Shown piece after piece: positions 7,603-15,384 of a stretch of 35,330 bases of DNA. The translations under genes were made by a program, and so were the position numbers. Below the pieces are notes generated by a model. That model saw only the letters and a list, made by a program, of their open reading frames with translations, was not told the DNA's origin and did not search any database. This DNA is from Candidimonas sp. (lineage in GTDB: Bacteria > Pseudomonadota > Gammaproteobacteria > Burkholderiales > Burkholderiaceae_B), in contig SCRC01000101.1 in the NCBI GenBank assembly GCA_004297945.1, forward strand, positions 1-35,330, in the 5' to 3' direction. The stretch's first letter is position 1, and every line of letters begins with the position of its first letter.

Positions 7603-9153
7603 ATGTTAAAAAAATTCAAGCTGACTAGCCTGATCGCGGCGGCAGCGCTGGCGTTCGGTGTCTTCAATGCGCCAGTTGCACTAGCGTCCAAAGACGTAAC
7701 GGTAGCGGTGCCTATTACCATTGATTCCCTAGACCCTTACAACACCAATAGCACATTAAGCATGGCGGTGGGCAAGGCCTATTACGAAGGTCTGTTTGCT
7801 TTTGACAAAGATTTGAAGATCGTCAATTTGCTGGCTACCGGCTATCACGTCAGCGCTGACGGGATGACCTACACGATCAAATTAAAGCATGGCGTCAAGT
7901 TTCAGGATGGCACGGACTTCAATGCCGATGCCGTGAAAGCCAATCTGGACAGGGTGATGAATAAGGCTAATCATTTGGCTCGGTTTAGCCAGTTTAATCG
8001 TATCAAAACGGTTGAGCCGCTTGACCCTTACACGGTCAAGATTACCTTGACCGAGCCCTTTTCACCGTTTATCAATTCGCTGGCGCATCCTTCGGCGATG
8101 ATGATTTCCCCAGCGGCGCTAAAAAAATACGGCAAAGACATCGCTTTTCACCCGGTAGGCACGGGTCCATTCGAATTTGTGGAATGGAAGCCATCCGAAT
8201 ATCTAAAGGTGAAAAAATTCGACGGCTATTGGGATAAGACATTACCGAAAATAGATACCCTGACCTTCCGCACCGTAACCGATAACAATACGCGCGCGGC
8301 AGTGGTCCAGACGGGCGAAGCGCAGTTTGTTTATCCTGTGCCGTATGAGCAGGCTGGAATCCTGAAGAAGAACCCCAAATTGGATGTGGTGGTCAGCCCA
8401 TCGATTTCAGTGAAGTACGTGACCTTCAATGTGCTGGAAAAGCCGTTCGATCAGTTGAAGGTGCGTGAGGCCATTAATTATGCCATTAACAAGAAAGCAC
8501 TGATCAAGGTGGCGTTTGGCGGTTACGGAGAGACCATGGACGGAGTGGTTCCAACAAGCGTCGATTATGGCGTGAAAATGAAGCCGTGGCCTTATGATCC
8601 CGCCAAGGCTAAAGAGTTGCTGAAAGAGGCCGGCTATCCTAACGGTTTTACGAGTACGCTGTGGTCGGCCTATAACGATGGGACATCCGTGAAGGTCGTG
8701 CAGTTCTTGCAGCAGCAACTGGCGCAGGTTGGAATCAAGGTGTCGCTACAGGTGCTGGAATCCGGTCAGCGTGTGCAACAGGTTCAGCAGGTGCAAAGCC
8801 CGAAAGAGGCTAAAGTGCGCATGCTTTATCAGGGCTGGTCGTCTTCGACCGGCGAGGCCGATTGGGCCTTGCGGCCTTTGCTCGATTCCCACTCGTGGCC
8901 CCCGGTGTTGAACAACACAGCTTATTATAAAAACGCCAAGGTCGATGAGGATATTGCCAAGGCGTTGGTTATCACCGACCGGACTAAAAAGGCGGCTATC
9001 TACAAGGATGCTCAAGAGCAGGTCTGGAAGGATGCGCCCTGGGCATTTCTGGCGGTGCCCAGCAATATTTCGGCTAAAAGCAAGAAGCTCAGCGGCATGT
9101 ACACCATGCCTGACGGCAACTTCTATTTTCGGAATATTGATCTGAAGCAGTAA
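7603..9153 (+). CDS. gsiB: GsiB-like periplasmic peptide-binding protein
   Basis: This 516-residue SBP family 5 protein has a Sec signal peptide: basic MLKKFK, a hydrophobic core, and likely cleavage after APVALA near residue 28. Family landmarks include TIDSLDPYNTNSTLSMAV, FQDGTDFNADAVKANLDR, HPVGTGPFEF and RVQQVQQVQSPKEAKVRM. The resemblance to E. coli GsiB is strong through WSSSTGEADWALRPL near the C-terminus and in overall length (512). It captures short peptides such as glutathione in the periplasm and delivers them to GsiCD; the exact ligand here may differ. It is flanked by a strong ribosome site upstream and a perfect 12-bp hairpin downstream. Confidence 0.92.
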   Translation: MLKKFKLTSLIAAAALAFGVFNAPVALASKDVTVAVPITIDSLDPYNTNSTLSMAVGKAYYEGLFAFDKDLKIVNLLATGYHVSADGMTYTIKLKHGVKFQDGTDFNADAVKANLDRVMNKANHLARFSQFNRIKTVEPLDPYTVKITLTEPFSPFINSLAHPSAMMISPAALKKYGKDIAFHPVGTGPFEFVEWKPSEYLKVKKFDGYWDKTLPKIDTLTFRTVTDNNTRAAVVQTGEAQFVYPVPYEQAGILKKNPKLDVVVSPSISVKYVTFNVLEKPFDQLKVREAINYAINKKALIKVAFGGYGETMDGVVPTSVDYGVKMKPWPYDPAKAKELLKEAGYPNGFTSTLWSAYNDGTSVKVVQFLQQQLAQVGIKVSLQVLESGQRVQQVQQVQSPKEAKVRMLYQGWSSSTGEADWALRPLLDSHSWPPVLNNTAYYKNAKVDEDIAKALVITDRTKKAAIYKDAQEQVWKDAPWAFLAVPSNISAKSKKLSGMYTMPDGNFYFRNIDLKQ

Positions 9154-9167
9154 ATAAACCTTGATAC

Positions 9168-9195
9168 GTGTACGGGAGAGTTTTCTCCCGTATAC
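9168..9195 (+). promoter_or_regulatory. Perfect 12-bp hairpin between gsiB and gsiC
   Basis: The arms 9168-9179 and 9184-9195 pair over 12 bp (one G-T) around the loop GTTT. No T-run follows, so this is not a standard intrinsic terminator. It begins 14 bp after the gsiB stop and ends one base before the AGGAT ribosome site of gsiC. Likely roles are stabilising the gsiB 3' end or tuning gsiC translation. Confidence 0.7.
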
Positions 9196-9205
9196 AGGAT
9201 CCGAG

Positions 9206-10126
9206 ATGTTCACTTATATTGTTAAACGAATTTTGGGCATGCTTCCAACCCTGGTGTTGGTGGTATTGGCCGTATTTTTATTTGTGCGCACGCTCCCGGG
9301 CGACCCCGCTCGATTGGCCGCCGGGCAAGACGCCGATCAGGAAACCGTTAATCTGGTGCGCCAGGAGCTTGGGCTTGATAAATCTCTGCCGGTTCAACTG
9401 ACCCGCTACGTGGTGGATTTGCTGCATGGCAATCTGGGCACGTCGCTGCGCACGAAACGCCCGGTTGCGACCGTAATTGCCGAGCGTTTCATGCCGACGA
9501 TGTGGCTGACGCTAATCAGCATGGTCTGGTCGGTCATTTTTGGCATGGTGATCGGGATTGTATCTTCGGTATGGCGCAATCGCTGGCCGGATCGCTTATG
9601 CATGACCCTGGCCGTATCGGGAATTTCATTCCCGGCCTTCGCCCTTGGCATGGTGCTGATACAGATTTTTTCGGTGCAATTGGGCTGGCTGCCTACCGTC
9701 GGTGCATCCAGCCCCAGCCATTACATTCTGCCCTCCATCACGCTGGGGGCGGCCGTGGCTTCAGTGATGGCCCGATTCACCCGGGCTTCATTTATTGAAG
9801 TCATGCAAGAAGATTACGTGCGCACGGCTCGCGCCAAAGGGGTGTCCGAATTGCTGGTCGTGGTCAAGCACACCTTGCGCAATGCCATGATTCCGGTAGT
9901 GACCATGATGGGCCTGCAATTCGGGTTTCTGCTGGGCGGGTCGATTGTGGTCGAGGTTGTGTTTAGCTGGCCTGGCATGGGCAGCCTCTTGATCGACGCG
10001 GTCACCGCGCGCGACTATCCCGTCATACAAGGTCTGGTCTTGTTGTTTTCCTTTGAGTTCATTGTGATTAATCTGGTGGTCGATGTGTTGTACGGCGCGA
10101 TTAACCCCGGCATTCGATATAAGTAA
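9206..10126 (+). CDS. gsiC: GsiC-like ABC importer permease (DppB family)
   Basis: The 306-residue membrane protein matches E. coli GsiC in length and layout. It has an N-terminal transmembrane helix ending in [13 protein letters not shown], then five further hydrophobic segments, and the EAA cytoplasmic loop [31 protein letters not shown] that contacts the ATPase. The C-terminus [15 protein letters not shown] is diagnostic of this group. It forms the translocation channel with GsiD. The ATG at 9206 is preferred over a TTG at 9161 because the latter would lie inside the hairpin region and add non-conserved residues; an AGGAT ribosome site precedes it by five bases. Confidence 0.93.
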   Translation: MFTYIVKRILGMLPTLVLVVLAVFLFVRTLPGDPARLAAGQDADQETVNLVRQELGLDKSLPVQLTRYVVDLLHGNLGTSLRTKRPVATVIAERFMPTMWLTLISMVWSVIFGMVIGIVSSVWRNRWPDRLCMTLAVSGISFPAFALGMVLIQIFSVQLGWLPTVGASSPSHYILPSITLGAAVASVMARFTRASFIEVMQEDYVRTARAKGVSELLVVVKHTLRNAMIPVVTMMGLQFGFLLGGSIVVEVVFSWPGMGSLLIDAVTARDYPVIQGLVLLFSFEFIVINLVVDVLYGAINPGIRYK

Positions 10127-10133
10127 GGTATTA

Positions 10134-11051
10134 ATGGACACCGTTGCTCAAAAAGATGTCATGGCGCACGCCCAAACGACAGGCGTGCGATTATCGAATA
10201 CGGTTAGGACGCCGTGGTCCGAATTTTTGCGCAAGTTTCGCAAGCAGAAACTTGCCGTAGCGGCGGCATTATTCCTGGTGTTTTTAGTCGTTATCGCTAT
10301 TATTGCGCCTTGGATAGTGCCTTACGACGCCGAGAATTTTTTCGATTACGACTATCTGAACGCCGGACCATCGTTGCTGCATTGGCTGGGCGTCGATTCG
10401 CTGGGGCGTGATATATACAGTCGTATTTTAATGGGAGCCCGGATTTCACTGGCTGCCGGCTTTCTGTCCGTCGCCCTCGGAGGGGTTGTCGGTACCTTCC
10501 TGGGGTTGATGGCGGGCTACTACGAAGGCTGGTGGGAGCGGATTACCATGCGGATATCCGATGTATTGCTGGCCTTTCCGGGTATTCTTTTGGCGATTGG
10601 CGTGGTCGCTGCGATGGGTTCGGGCATGGTCAATGTCATAGTCGCCGTGGCGGTATTCAGCGTACCGGCATTTGCCCGCCTGGTTCGCGGCAATACCTTA
10701 TCGATAAAACACATGACCTATGTGGAAGCAGTGCGCAGTGTAGGCGCATCCGATTGGACCATTATTTTCCGGCATATCTTGCCTGGCACGATTTCGCCCA
10801 TTGTGGTGTACGGCACCATGCGCGTGGGAACCTCGATTATCACGGCGGCGAGCCTGTCGTTTTTGGGTTTGGGTGCGCAGCCGCCCACGCCCGAGTGGGG
10901 CGCCATGCTAAACGAGGCGCGATCCGATATGGTGCTGGCGCCGCATGTGGCGATTTTCCCGGCGCTGGCTATATTCGTAACGGTGCTGGCGTTTAACCTG
11001 CTGGGAGATGGCTTGCGCGATGCGCTTGATCCCAAGCTGGATACGAAATAA
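10134..11051 (+). CDS. gsiD: GsiD-like ABC importer permease (DppC family)
   Basis: The 305-residue protein has the DppC/GsiD layout. An N-terminal cytoplasmic part with [16 protein letters not shown] is followed by one membrane helix, a periplasmic stretch with [16 protein letters not shown], and five more helices. The EAA motif [20 protein letters not shown] serves as the ATPase contact. The C-terminal [16 protein letters not shown] is typical. It is the second half of the peptide translocation pore. It starts 7 bp after gsiC and ends 9 bp before the P1 peptidase gene, so the importer and the peptidases are almost certainly one transcription unit. An alternative later ATG exists, but the chosen one fits family length (about 300). 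Confidence 0.92.
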   Translation: MDTVAQKDVMAHAQTTGVRLSNTVRTPWSEFLRKFRKQKLAVAAALFLVFLVVIAIIAPWIVPYDAENFFDYDYLNAGPSLLHWLGVDSLGRDIYSRILMGARISLAAGFLSVALGGVVGTFLGLMAGYYEGWWERITMRISDVLLAFPGILLAIGVVAAMGSGMVNVIVAVAVFSVPAFARLVRGNTLSIKHMTYVEAVRSVGASDWTIIFRHILPGTISPIVVYGTMRVGTSIITAASLSFLGLGAQPPTPEWGAMLNEARSDMVLAPHVAIFPALAIFVTVLAFNLLGDGLRDALDPKLDTK

Positions 11052-11060
11052 GCACCGGTA

Positions 11061-12125
11061 ATGACTGATATAAAAGGAAGTGCTCCTCGCATCGGAGTAT
11101 TGCAGGCAGGGCCTCTGAACTTGATCTCGGATGTTCCGGGCGTTACGGTGGGCCATGTGACGCACGCCAATGCGCAAATACAAACGGGCGTGACGGTATT
11201 GCGACCTCATGCGGGCGACTTGTTTCAGGACAAGGTTCCGGCAGCGGCTACTGTATTGAACGGTTTTGCCAAAAGCGTAGGGTTGCTGCAACTCGATGAA
11301 TTGGGCGTGCTTGAAACCCCAATTGCATTGACCAACACATTTAGTGTCGCGATGGTGGCGCAGGGTCAGGTTCGTCAGGCGATCGCCATCAATCCGGAAA
11401 TTGGCCGTTTGCTGGCGACGGTCAACCCGCTGGTGTTCGAGTGCAACGATGGCTACCTCAACGATATTCAGGCGATGGCGCTGACCGAGCATGATTATCT
11501 GGCAGCGTTTGATTCTGCGCAGCAGCGCTTTGAGCAAGGCGCTATCGGGGCGGGGCGGGGCATGTCGTGCTTTCAGCTGAAAGGGGGTATAGGCTCGGCT
11601 TCACGGCAAACACCCGGCGCCGATCCTTATACGGTAGGCGCGTTGGTGCTTGCCAACTTTGGCAAATTGCCCATGTTGACGGTCGGCGGCCATTTGATCG
11701 GGCCGCGCTTGCAGGCAAAGATTCGCGACTACGACGATTCTGCCGAAAAGGGTTCCATTATTATCCTGGTCGCGACGGACGCAGCGCTGGACTCGCGGCA
11801 GCTGCGCCGCTTGTCTTTGCGTGCTGGCGTCGGTTTGAGCCGGACAGGATCGGTATTTGGGCACGGAAGCGGCGATGTTGCACTGGCCTTTTCGACGGCG
11901 TACACCATTCCGCATTTGCCTGTGCGCAAGATGCCCTGCGTGGCGTTATTACACGATGCGCTTTTGGATCCTTTGTTTCAGGCATGTGCCGAGGCCGTGG
12001 AGCAAGCCATCGTGAACGCATTATGGAGTGCCGAGTCGACCGGAGGACGAAACGGGCATTGGCGTACGAGTATTGCAGACCTGATACCGGATTGGCAGCA
12101 ATGGTTGAACACGACAGGGGATTAG
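11061..12125 (+). CDS. P1-family aminopeptidase (DmpA / BapA-like Ntn hydrolase)
   Basis: The 354-residue protein has the S58/P1 peptidase signature: ISDVPGVTVGHVT near the N-terminus, GAGRGMSCFQLKGGIGSASR (about residues 162-181), the self-processing site EKGSIIILVATDA with Ser232 as the new N-terminal nucleophile, and FGHGSGDVALAFST. Family members are L-aminopeptidase/D-amidase (DmpA) and beta-peptidyl aminopeptidase (BapA). The latter removes beta-amino acids such as beta-alanine from peptides. No signal peptide is seen, so it should act on imported peptides in the cytoplasm. It lies between the Gsi permease and dppA, with only one base before the dppA start. Whether it prefers D-, L- or beta-residues cannot be decided from sequence. 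Confidence 0.9.
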   Translation: MTDIKGSAPRIGVLQAGPLNLISDVPGVTVGHVTHANAQIQTGVTVLRPHAGDLFQDKVPAAATVLNGFAKSVGLLQLDELGVLETPIALTNTFSVAMVAQGQVRQAIAINPEIGRLLATVNPLVFECNDGYLNDIQAMALTEHDYLAAFDSAQQRFEQGAIGAGRGMSCFQLKGGIGSASRQTPGADPYTVGALVLANFGKLPMLTVGGHLIGPRLQAKIRDYDDSAEKGSIIILVATDAALDSRQLRRLSLRAGVGLSRTGSVFGHGSGDVALAFSTAYTIPHLPVRKMPCVALLHDALLDPLFQACAEAVEQAIVNALWSAESTGGRNGHWRTSIADLIPDWQQWLNTTGD

Positions 12126-12126
12126 C

Positions 12127-12945
12127 GTGAGAATTTTAATTTCAGTGGATATTGAAGGTGTTGCCGGAGTCTTTCATGCCGAGCAGACCCGTCCGGGCAA
12201 CCCGGAGTACGAGCGAGCCCGACTGTGGATGACGCAAGAAGCGAACGCGGCGGTTGAGGGGGCGTTTGATGGCGGCGCCACTGAAGTTCTGGTCAACGAC
12301 TCGCATGGAAATTTTCGAAATCTTTTGCTTGATCATCTGGACCGAAGAGCCCGCTATATACAGGGCAAGCCACGGTATTTGGGCATGATGGCTGGGCTGG
12401 AATACGATTGCGATGCTGTCTTTATGGTTGGCTTCCATTCCCGGGCGCAGGGCCGGGGCGTATTGGCCCATACAATCAGCAGTTTTGCATTTTCCCGTGT
12501 CGTATTAAACAGCCTTGAACTGGGTGAGCCGGGTTTATATGCAGCCTTGGCTGGCGAGCGTGGTGTCCCTATCGTGCTGGGTACTGGCGATAATGTTTTT
12601 ATCAAAGAAAATACAGACCTTCTATCCAGCGTCATATGGGTGGAAACCAAACAGGCTTGCGGCCTGAATAGTGCCTGCACCCTGACGCCGCTTGCGTCCC
12701 AGGCAGCCATACGCAGTGCCGCTGAACAAGCGATATCGCGAGTTGCCCAGTCAAAACCCTTTATCATCGCCGCCCCCATTGATTGTGTGCTGACCACGAC
12801 AACCAGTGGCATGGCAGATTTATTTTGCCAGTGGCCAACGCTAGAGCGTATTGACGGGGTAACGGTAAGGTTTCATGCCGATACGGTTGAGTCGGCGGTT
12901 CGGATCCTCAACTGTTTGTCGGCCATGTCGGCGATGTTGCGTTAG
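12127..12945 (+). CDS. dppA: M55-family D-aminopeptidase DppA
   Basis: The 272-residue protein begins with MRILISVDIEGVAGV and matches the M55 zinc peptidase family. The expected zinc ligands are all visible: Asp8 and Glu10 (SVDIEG), His60 (NDSHGN), His104 (VGFHSR), and Glu134 in LELGEPG. His115 (LAHT) corresponds to the catalytic histidine of Bacillus DppA. The family forms decameric cytoplasmic D-aminopeptidases that release N-terminal D-amino acids, for example from cell-wall peptides. The GTG start at 12127 follows the previous stop by one base. The adjacency of dppA to dipeptide importers is well known from Bacillus, which fits its place at the end of this operon. The gene ends 15 bp before the convergent ybaK, and no terminator is evident. 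Confidence 0.93.
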   Translation: MRILISVDIEGVAGVFHAEQTRPGNPEYERARLWMTQEANAAVEGAFDGGATEVLVNDSHGNFRNLLLDHLDRRARYIQGKPRYLGMMAGLEYDCDAVFMVGFHSRAQGRGVLAHTISSFAFSRVVLNSLELGEPGLYAALAGERGVPIVLGTGDNVFIKENTDLLSSVIWVETKQACGLNSACTLTPLASQAAIRSAAEQAISRVAQSKPFIIAAPIDCVLTTTTSGMADLFCQWPTLERIDGVTVRFHADTVESAVRILNCLSAMSAMLR

Positions 12946-12960
12946 GGGCGCGATACGCAT

Positions 12961-13455
12961 TCAGGCTTTGGGTAAATTCACGTGCACGGATTGGGCGGCA
13001 AGCAAGGCGGCCAGGCTTGCCGATGGCACGCTGATCATATAGCCCCGGCGCCCGCCATTGAGGTAGATGACGGGATAGTCCAGCAGGCTGGCTTCTACCC
13101 AGACGGGCATCTTCTTGCGTGTCCCAAAGGGCGATGTGCCTCCTACCTGGTAGCCCGAATGCTTTTGCGCGACGTCGGGCGCGCAGGGGGCAACTTTTTT
13201 GGCGCCGATCTGGCGTGCCAGATTTTTAGTAGACACTTCGCAATCGCCATGCATCAGTACGATCAGGGGATGGGTGTGTTCATCTTCCATGATGAGTGTT
13301 TTGGCGACCAGGTGGGGGTCTACACCGAGTTGCCGCGCCGCTTCGGCGGCGCCACCATGGTCGAGGTACTCGTAGGGATACTCGTCAAAAGCAATTTTGT
13401 GCTGTTTTAAAAATTGCGTGGCAGGGGTTTCGGAAACGTGTCTTGGCTTGTTCAT
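12961..13455 (-). CDS. ybaK: Cys-tRNA(Pro)/Cys-tRNA(Cys) deacylase YbaK
   Basis: The 164-residue protein shows the YbaK/EbsC family pattern: PATQFLKQHKIAFDEYPYEY at the N-terminus, VAKTLIMEDE with the conserved Lys, KKVAPCAPD, and GYQVGGTSPFGTRKKMPVWVE containing the GGTSPFG loop. The C-terminus has INLNGGRRG-like YLNGGRRGYMISV. It is a trans-editing factor that hydrolyses cysteine mischarged on tRNA(Pro). Length agrees with the family (about 160). It lies 16 bp downstream of xerD on the same strand, so the two may be cotranscribed, and it is convergent with the peptide operon. Confidence 0.93.
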   Translation of the reverse strand: MNKPRHVSETPATQFLKQHKIAFDEYPYEYLDHGGAAEAARQLGVDPHLVAKTLIMEDEHTHPLIVLMHGDCEVSTKNLARQIGAKKVAPCAPDVAQKHSGYQVGGTSPFGTRKKMPVWVEASLLDYPVIYLNGGRRGYMISVPSASLAALLAAQSVHVNLPKA

Positions 13456-13471
13456 GGCGGGTCAGCGCGTT

Positions 13472-14371
13472 TTAGGCGCGCGGGTGGTGTTTGGCGTGCA
13501 AGGACTTGAGGCGTTCGCGTGCAACATGAGTATAAATCTGTGTAGTTGAAATATCAGCATGCCCCAATAGCATTTGAACCACTCGCAAATCGGCGCCGTG
13601 GTTAAGCAGGTGCGTGGCGAATGCATGGCGTAAAACGTGAGGGGACAATGGCGTGTGTATATCGGCCTGTAGTGCGTATTTCTTGACGATCAGCCAGAAT
13701 GACTGGCGTGTCATGGCCGCAGCCCGAGCGGTTACGAAGATGGCATCGCAGCGGCGCGATTCAAGCAGGGTGGGGCGGGCATGAGCCAGATACTGTTCGA
13801 TCCAATAAGCCGCTTCGGCCCCCATGGGGACCAGGCGGTCCTTGCCTCCCTTGCCCATGACGACGCGCACCACGCCTTCATTCAGACTGACGTCAAGCAG
13901 GCTCAGGTTAACCAGCTCTGATACGCGCAGGCCGGTGGCGTAAAGGGTTTCCAGCATGGCCCGATCCCGCAGGCCCAGGTCGCTGCGCTCGTTGGGCGCT
14001 CGCAGCAATTGTTCGACTTGATCTTCGGACAAGGTTTTCGGAAAGCGGGCCACACGCTTGGCGGCGCGCAGGGTCAGACACGGGTCGTTGATGACGTGGC
14101 CCTGGCGCATTGCCCATAGGTAATAGCGCTTTAACGCTGCCAGGCGCCGGTTCGAGGTGCTGGCCTTGGTTGTGGCGTGGCGGGCTGCAAACCATTCCTG
14201 AATGTCAGCGGCCTGTGCCGCGTCCAGTTCGGTGTTTCCGCGGCTCGCCAGCCATTGCGTAAACGCGGTGAGATCGCGACGGTAGGCGGCCAGGGTATTC
14301 TCGGCCAACCCGTCTTCCAGCCAGACGGCATCTATAAACGAATCGATCGAGGCGGGTGGCGAGAATGTCAA
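13472..14371 (-). CDS. xerD: Site-specific tyrosine recombinase XerD
   Basis: The 299-residue protein contains the full tyrosine recombinase set: Arg149 (ATGLRVSEL), Lys177 (GKGGKDR), His245 and Arg248 (SPHVLRHAFATHLL), His271 (LLGHADIST) and the nucleophile Tyr280 (QIYTHV). An N-terminal SAM-like core-binding domain spans about residues 8-90. Length and motifs match XerD (about 298), which with XerC resolves chromosome dimers at dif. XerD is favoured over XerC by overall resemblance, but that distinction is less certain. No phage or integron features surround it, so a housekeeping role is likely. The start lies about 61 bp from the modA promoter on the opposite strand. Confidence 0.9.
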   Translation of the reverse strand: MTFSPPASIDSFIDAVWLEDGLAENTLAAYRRDLTAFTQWLASRGNTELDAAQAADIQEWFAARHATTKASTSNRRLAALKRYYLWAMRQGHVINDPCLTLRAAKRVARFPKTLSEDQVEQLLRAPNERSDLGLRDRAMLETLYATGLRVSELVNLSLLDVSLNEGVVRVVMGKGGKDRLVPMGAEAAYWIEQYLAHARPTLLESRRCDAIFVTARAAAMTRQSFWLIVKKYALQADIHTPLSPHVLRHAFATHLLNHGADLRVVQMLLGHADISTTQIYTHVARERLKSLHAKHHPRA

Positions 14372-14431
14372 AGGGGCTTCCGTGGGCGATCAGCGTACCG
14401 GGCGTCGCAAGTCAATTCTAAACGGTTTGGG

Positions 14432-14463
14432 TTGACTACCGTTATATACCAGTATATATTTCG
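14432..14463 (+). promoter_or_regulatory. modA promoter overlapped by a ModE-type operator
   Basis: TTGACT (14432-14437) and TATATT (14455-14460) are exactly 17 bases apart, making a good sigma70 promoter. Overlaying it is an inverted repeat, CGTTATATA (14440-14448) and TATATTTCG (14455-14463), with a 6-base spacer. The left arm matches the known ModE half-site and the right arm matches its complement at seven of nine positions. Bound ModE would cover the spacer and -10, so repression by molybdate-loaded ModE is expected. The start site near 14467 would give a leader of about 160 nt. Confidence 0.75.
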
Positions 14464-14473
14464 GTTCAGGCTA

Positions 14474-14500
14474 GATGGCACCCACAAGGGGTGCCACTAC
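14474..14500 (-). repeat. REP-like palindrome, copy 2 (modA leader)
   Basis: Read on the minus strand, GTAG precedes a perfect 8-bp stem TGGCACCC/GGGTGCCA around CTTGT. It begins only about 10 bp downstream of the predicted -10 of modA, so it would be at the very 5' end of the transcript. It is of the C-G stem variant. Confidence 0.8.
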
Positions 14501-14511
14501 GGGTTCAAGCT

Positions 14512-14538
14512 GATGGCGCCCACAAGGGGTGCCACTAC
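14512..14538 (-). repeat. REP-like palindrome, copy 3 (modA leader)
   Basis: This has the same orientation as copy 2, with one change that turns a stem pair into G-T (TGGCGCCC with GGGTGCCA on the plus strand). The GTAG foot is intact on the minus strand. Its start-to-start spacing from copy 2 is 38 bp, giving a tandem pair. Confidence 0.78.
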
Positions 14539-14577
14539 ACATAACAGTGCCACTGCGTAACGTTTTGGCCGGCTTTT

Positions 14578-14604
14578 GTAGCGGCACCCCTTGTGGGTGC
14601 CATC
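14578..14604 (+). repeat. REP-like palindrome, copy 4 (modA leader)
   Basis: GTAG at 14578-14581 is followed by CGGCACCC/GGGTGCCA (7 bp paired plus a C/A foot) around CTTGT. It is in the opposite orientation to copies 2 and 3, so copies 3 and 4 form an inverted pair with facing GTAG ends about 39 bp apart, as in BIME or REPIN arrangements. It ends about 13 bp before the modA ribosome site AAGGAG (14617-14622). Confidence 0.8.
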
Positions 14605-14628
14605 TGGCCAAATAAAAAGGAGTACGCA

Positions 14629-15384
14629 GTGAAAGGACGGCTAACAGCAGTATTTATGGCTTTTACGGTTTTCGGATGCGTGTCCACTGTGTCCGCCGGC
14701 CAGGTGGTGGTGTCTGCGGCAGCGAGCCTGACCAACGCCTTTAAGGCGGTGGCCGTGGCATTTGAGTCGGGTCATCACGGCGTTCAGATACTGCCGACTT
14801 TTGGCGCTTCGGACGTCGTTCTGCAACAAATCATCAACGGTGCACCGGCCGATGTGTTTGCTTCGGCCGACCAGAAGGCGATGGATAAGGCCGTTGCGGC
14901 TAAAGTGATCGAGCCGACCACGCGTCGGAATTTCGCGCGCAATGAAGTGGTCCTGATTGTCCCGGCAGACAGCAAGCTGGGTTTGCGATCAGCCGACGAT
15001 TTAAAGCGTGCCGACGTCAAGCGCATCACCTATGGCAATCCGGCATCGGTGCCGGTGGGCCGCTACACCATGGCATCGCTGAAAAAAGCCGGCTTGTGGG
15101 CGCCCTTGCAGGCCAAATCGATACTGGCACAAAATGTGCGCCAAGCGCTGGATTATGTCGCACGCGACGAAGTGGATGCGGGCTTTGTGTTCGCTACGGA
15201 TGCTGCCATTATGCCCACTACTGTAAAAGTGGTGCAGCGCATGGCATCGCCGCAGCCGGTGTTGTATCCAATTGCTTTGACTGTGCACGGGCAGCACAAC
15301 CAGGATGCCCGGGCATTCATAAAATTCGTGCTCTCGCCGCAAGGCCAGGCGATTTTGGCGCGGTATGGGTTCACGCAGCCTTGA
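14629..15384 (+). CDS. modA: Molybdate-binding periplasmic protein ModA
   Basis: The 251-residue protein has a signal peptide (KGRLTAVFMAFTVFGCVSTVSAG) followed by QVVVSAAASLTNAFKAVA, the typical ModA N-terminus whose serines bind the oxyanion. Other landmarks are PTFGASDVVLQQIINGAPADVFASAD, YGNPASVPVGRYT and DYVARDEVDAGFVFATDA. It captures molybdate or tungstate for the ModBC importer. The GTG start at 14629 is set by AAGGAG at 14617-14622, six bases upstream; an ATG at 14593 would lie within a REP-like repeat and spoil the signal peptide. The stop overlaps the TTG start of modB. Confidence 0.94.
   Translation: MKGRLTAVFMAFTVFGCVSTVSAGQVVVSAAASLTNAFKAVAVAFESGHHGVQILPTFGASDVVLQQIINGAPADVFASADQKAMDKAVAAKVIEPTTRRNFARNEVVLIVPADSKLGLRSADDLKRADVKRITYGNPASVPVGRYTMASLKKAGLWAPLQAKSILAQNVRQALDYVARDEVDAGFVFATDAAIMPTTVKVVQRMASPQPVLYPIALTVHGQHNQDARAFIKFVLSPQGQAILARYGFTQP

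Noticed and set aside
9168..9195. Intrinsic terminator after gsiB
   Set aside because: The stem is strong but no T-run follows, and the downstream permease genes need read-through.
13472..14371. Integrase of a mobile element
   Set aside because: Length, full catalytic set and housekeeping surroundings fit XerD; no attachment-site duplication, tRNA or phage genes are nearby.
14474..14604. CRISPR-like array before modA
   Set aside because: There are only three units, in mixed orientation with unequal spacing, each a self-contained GTAG-footed palindrome also scattered elsewhere. There are no cas genes or regular unique spacers.
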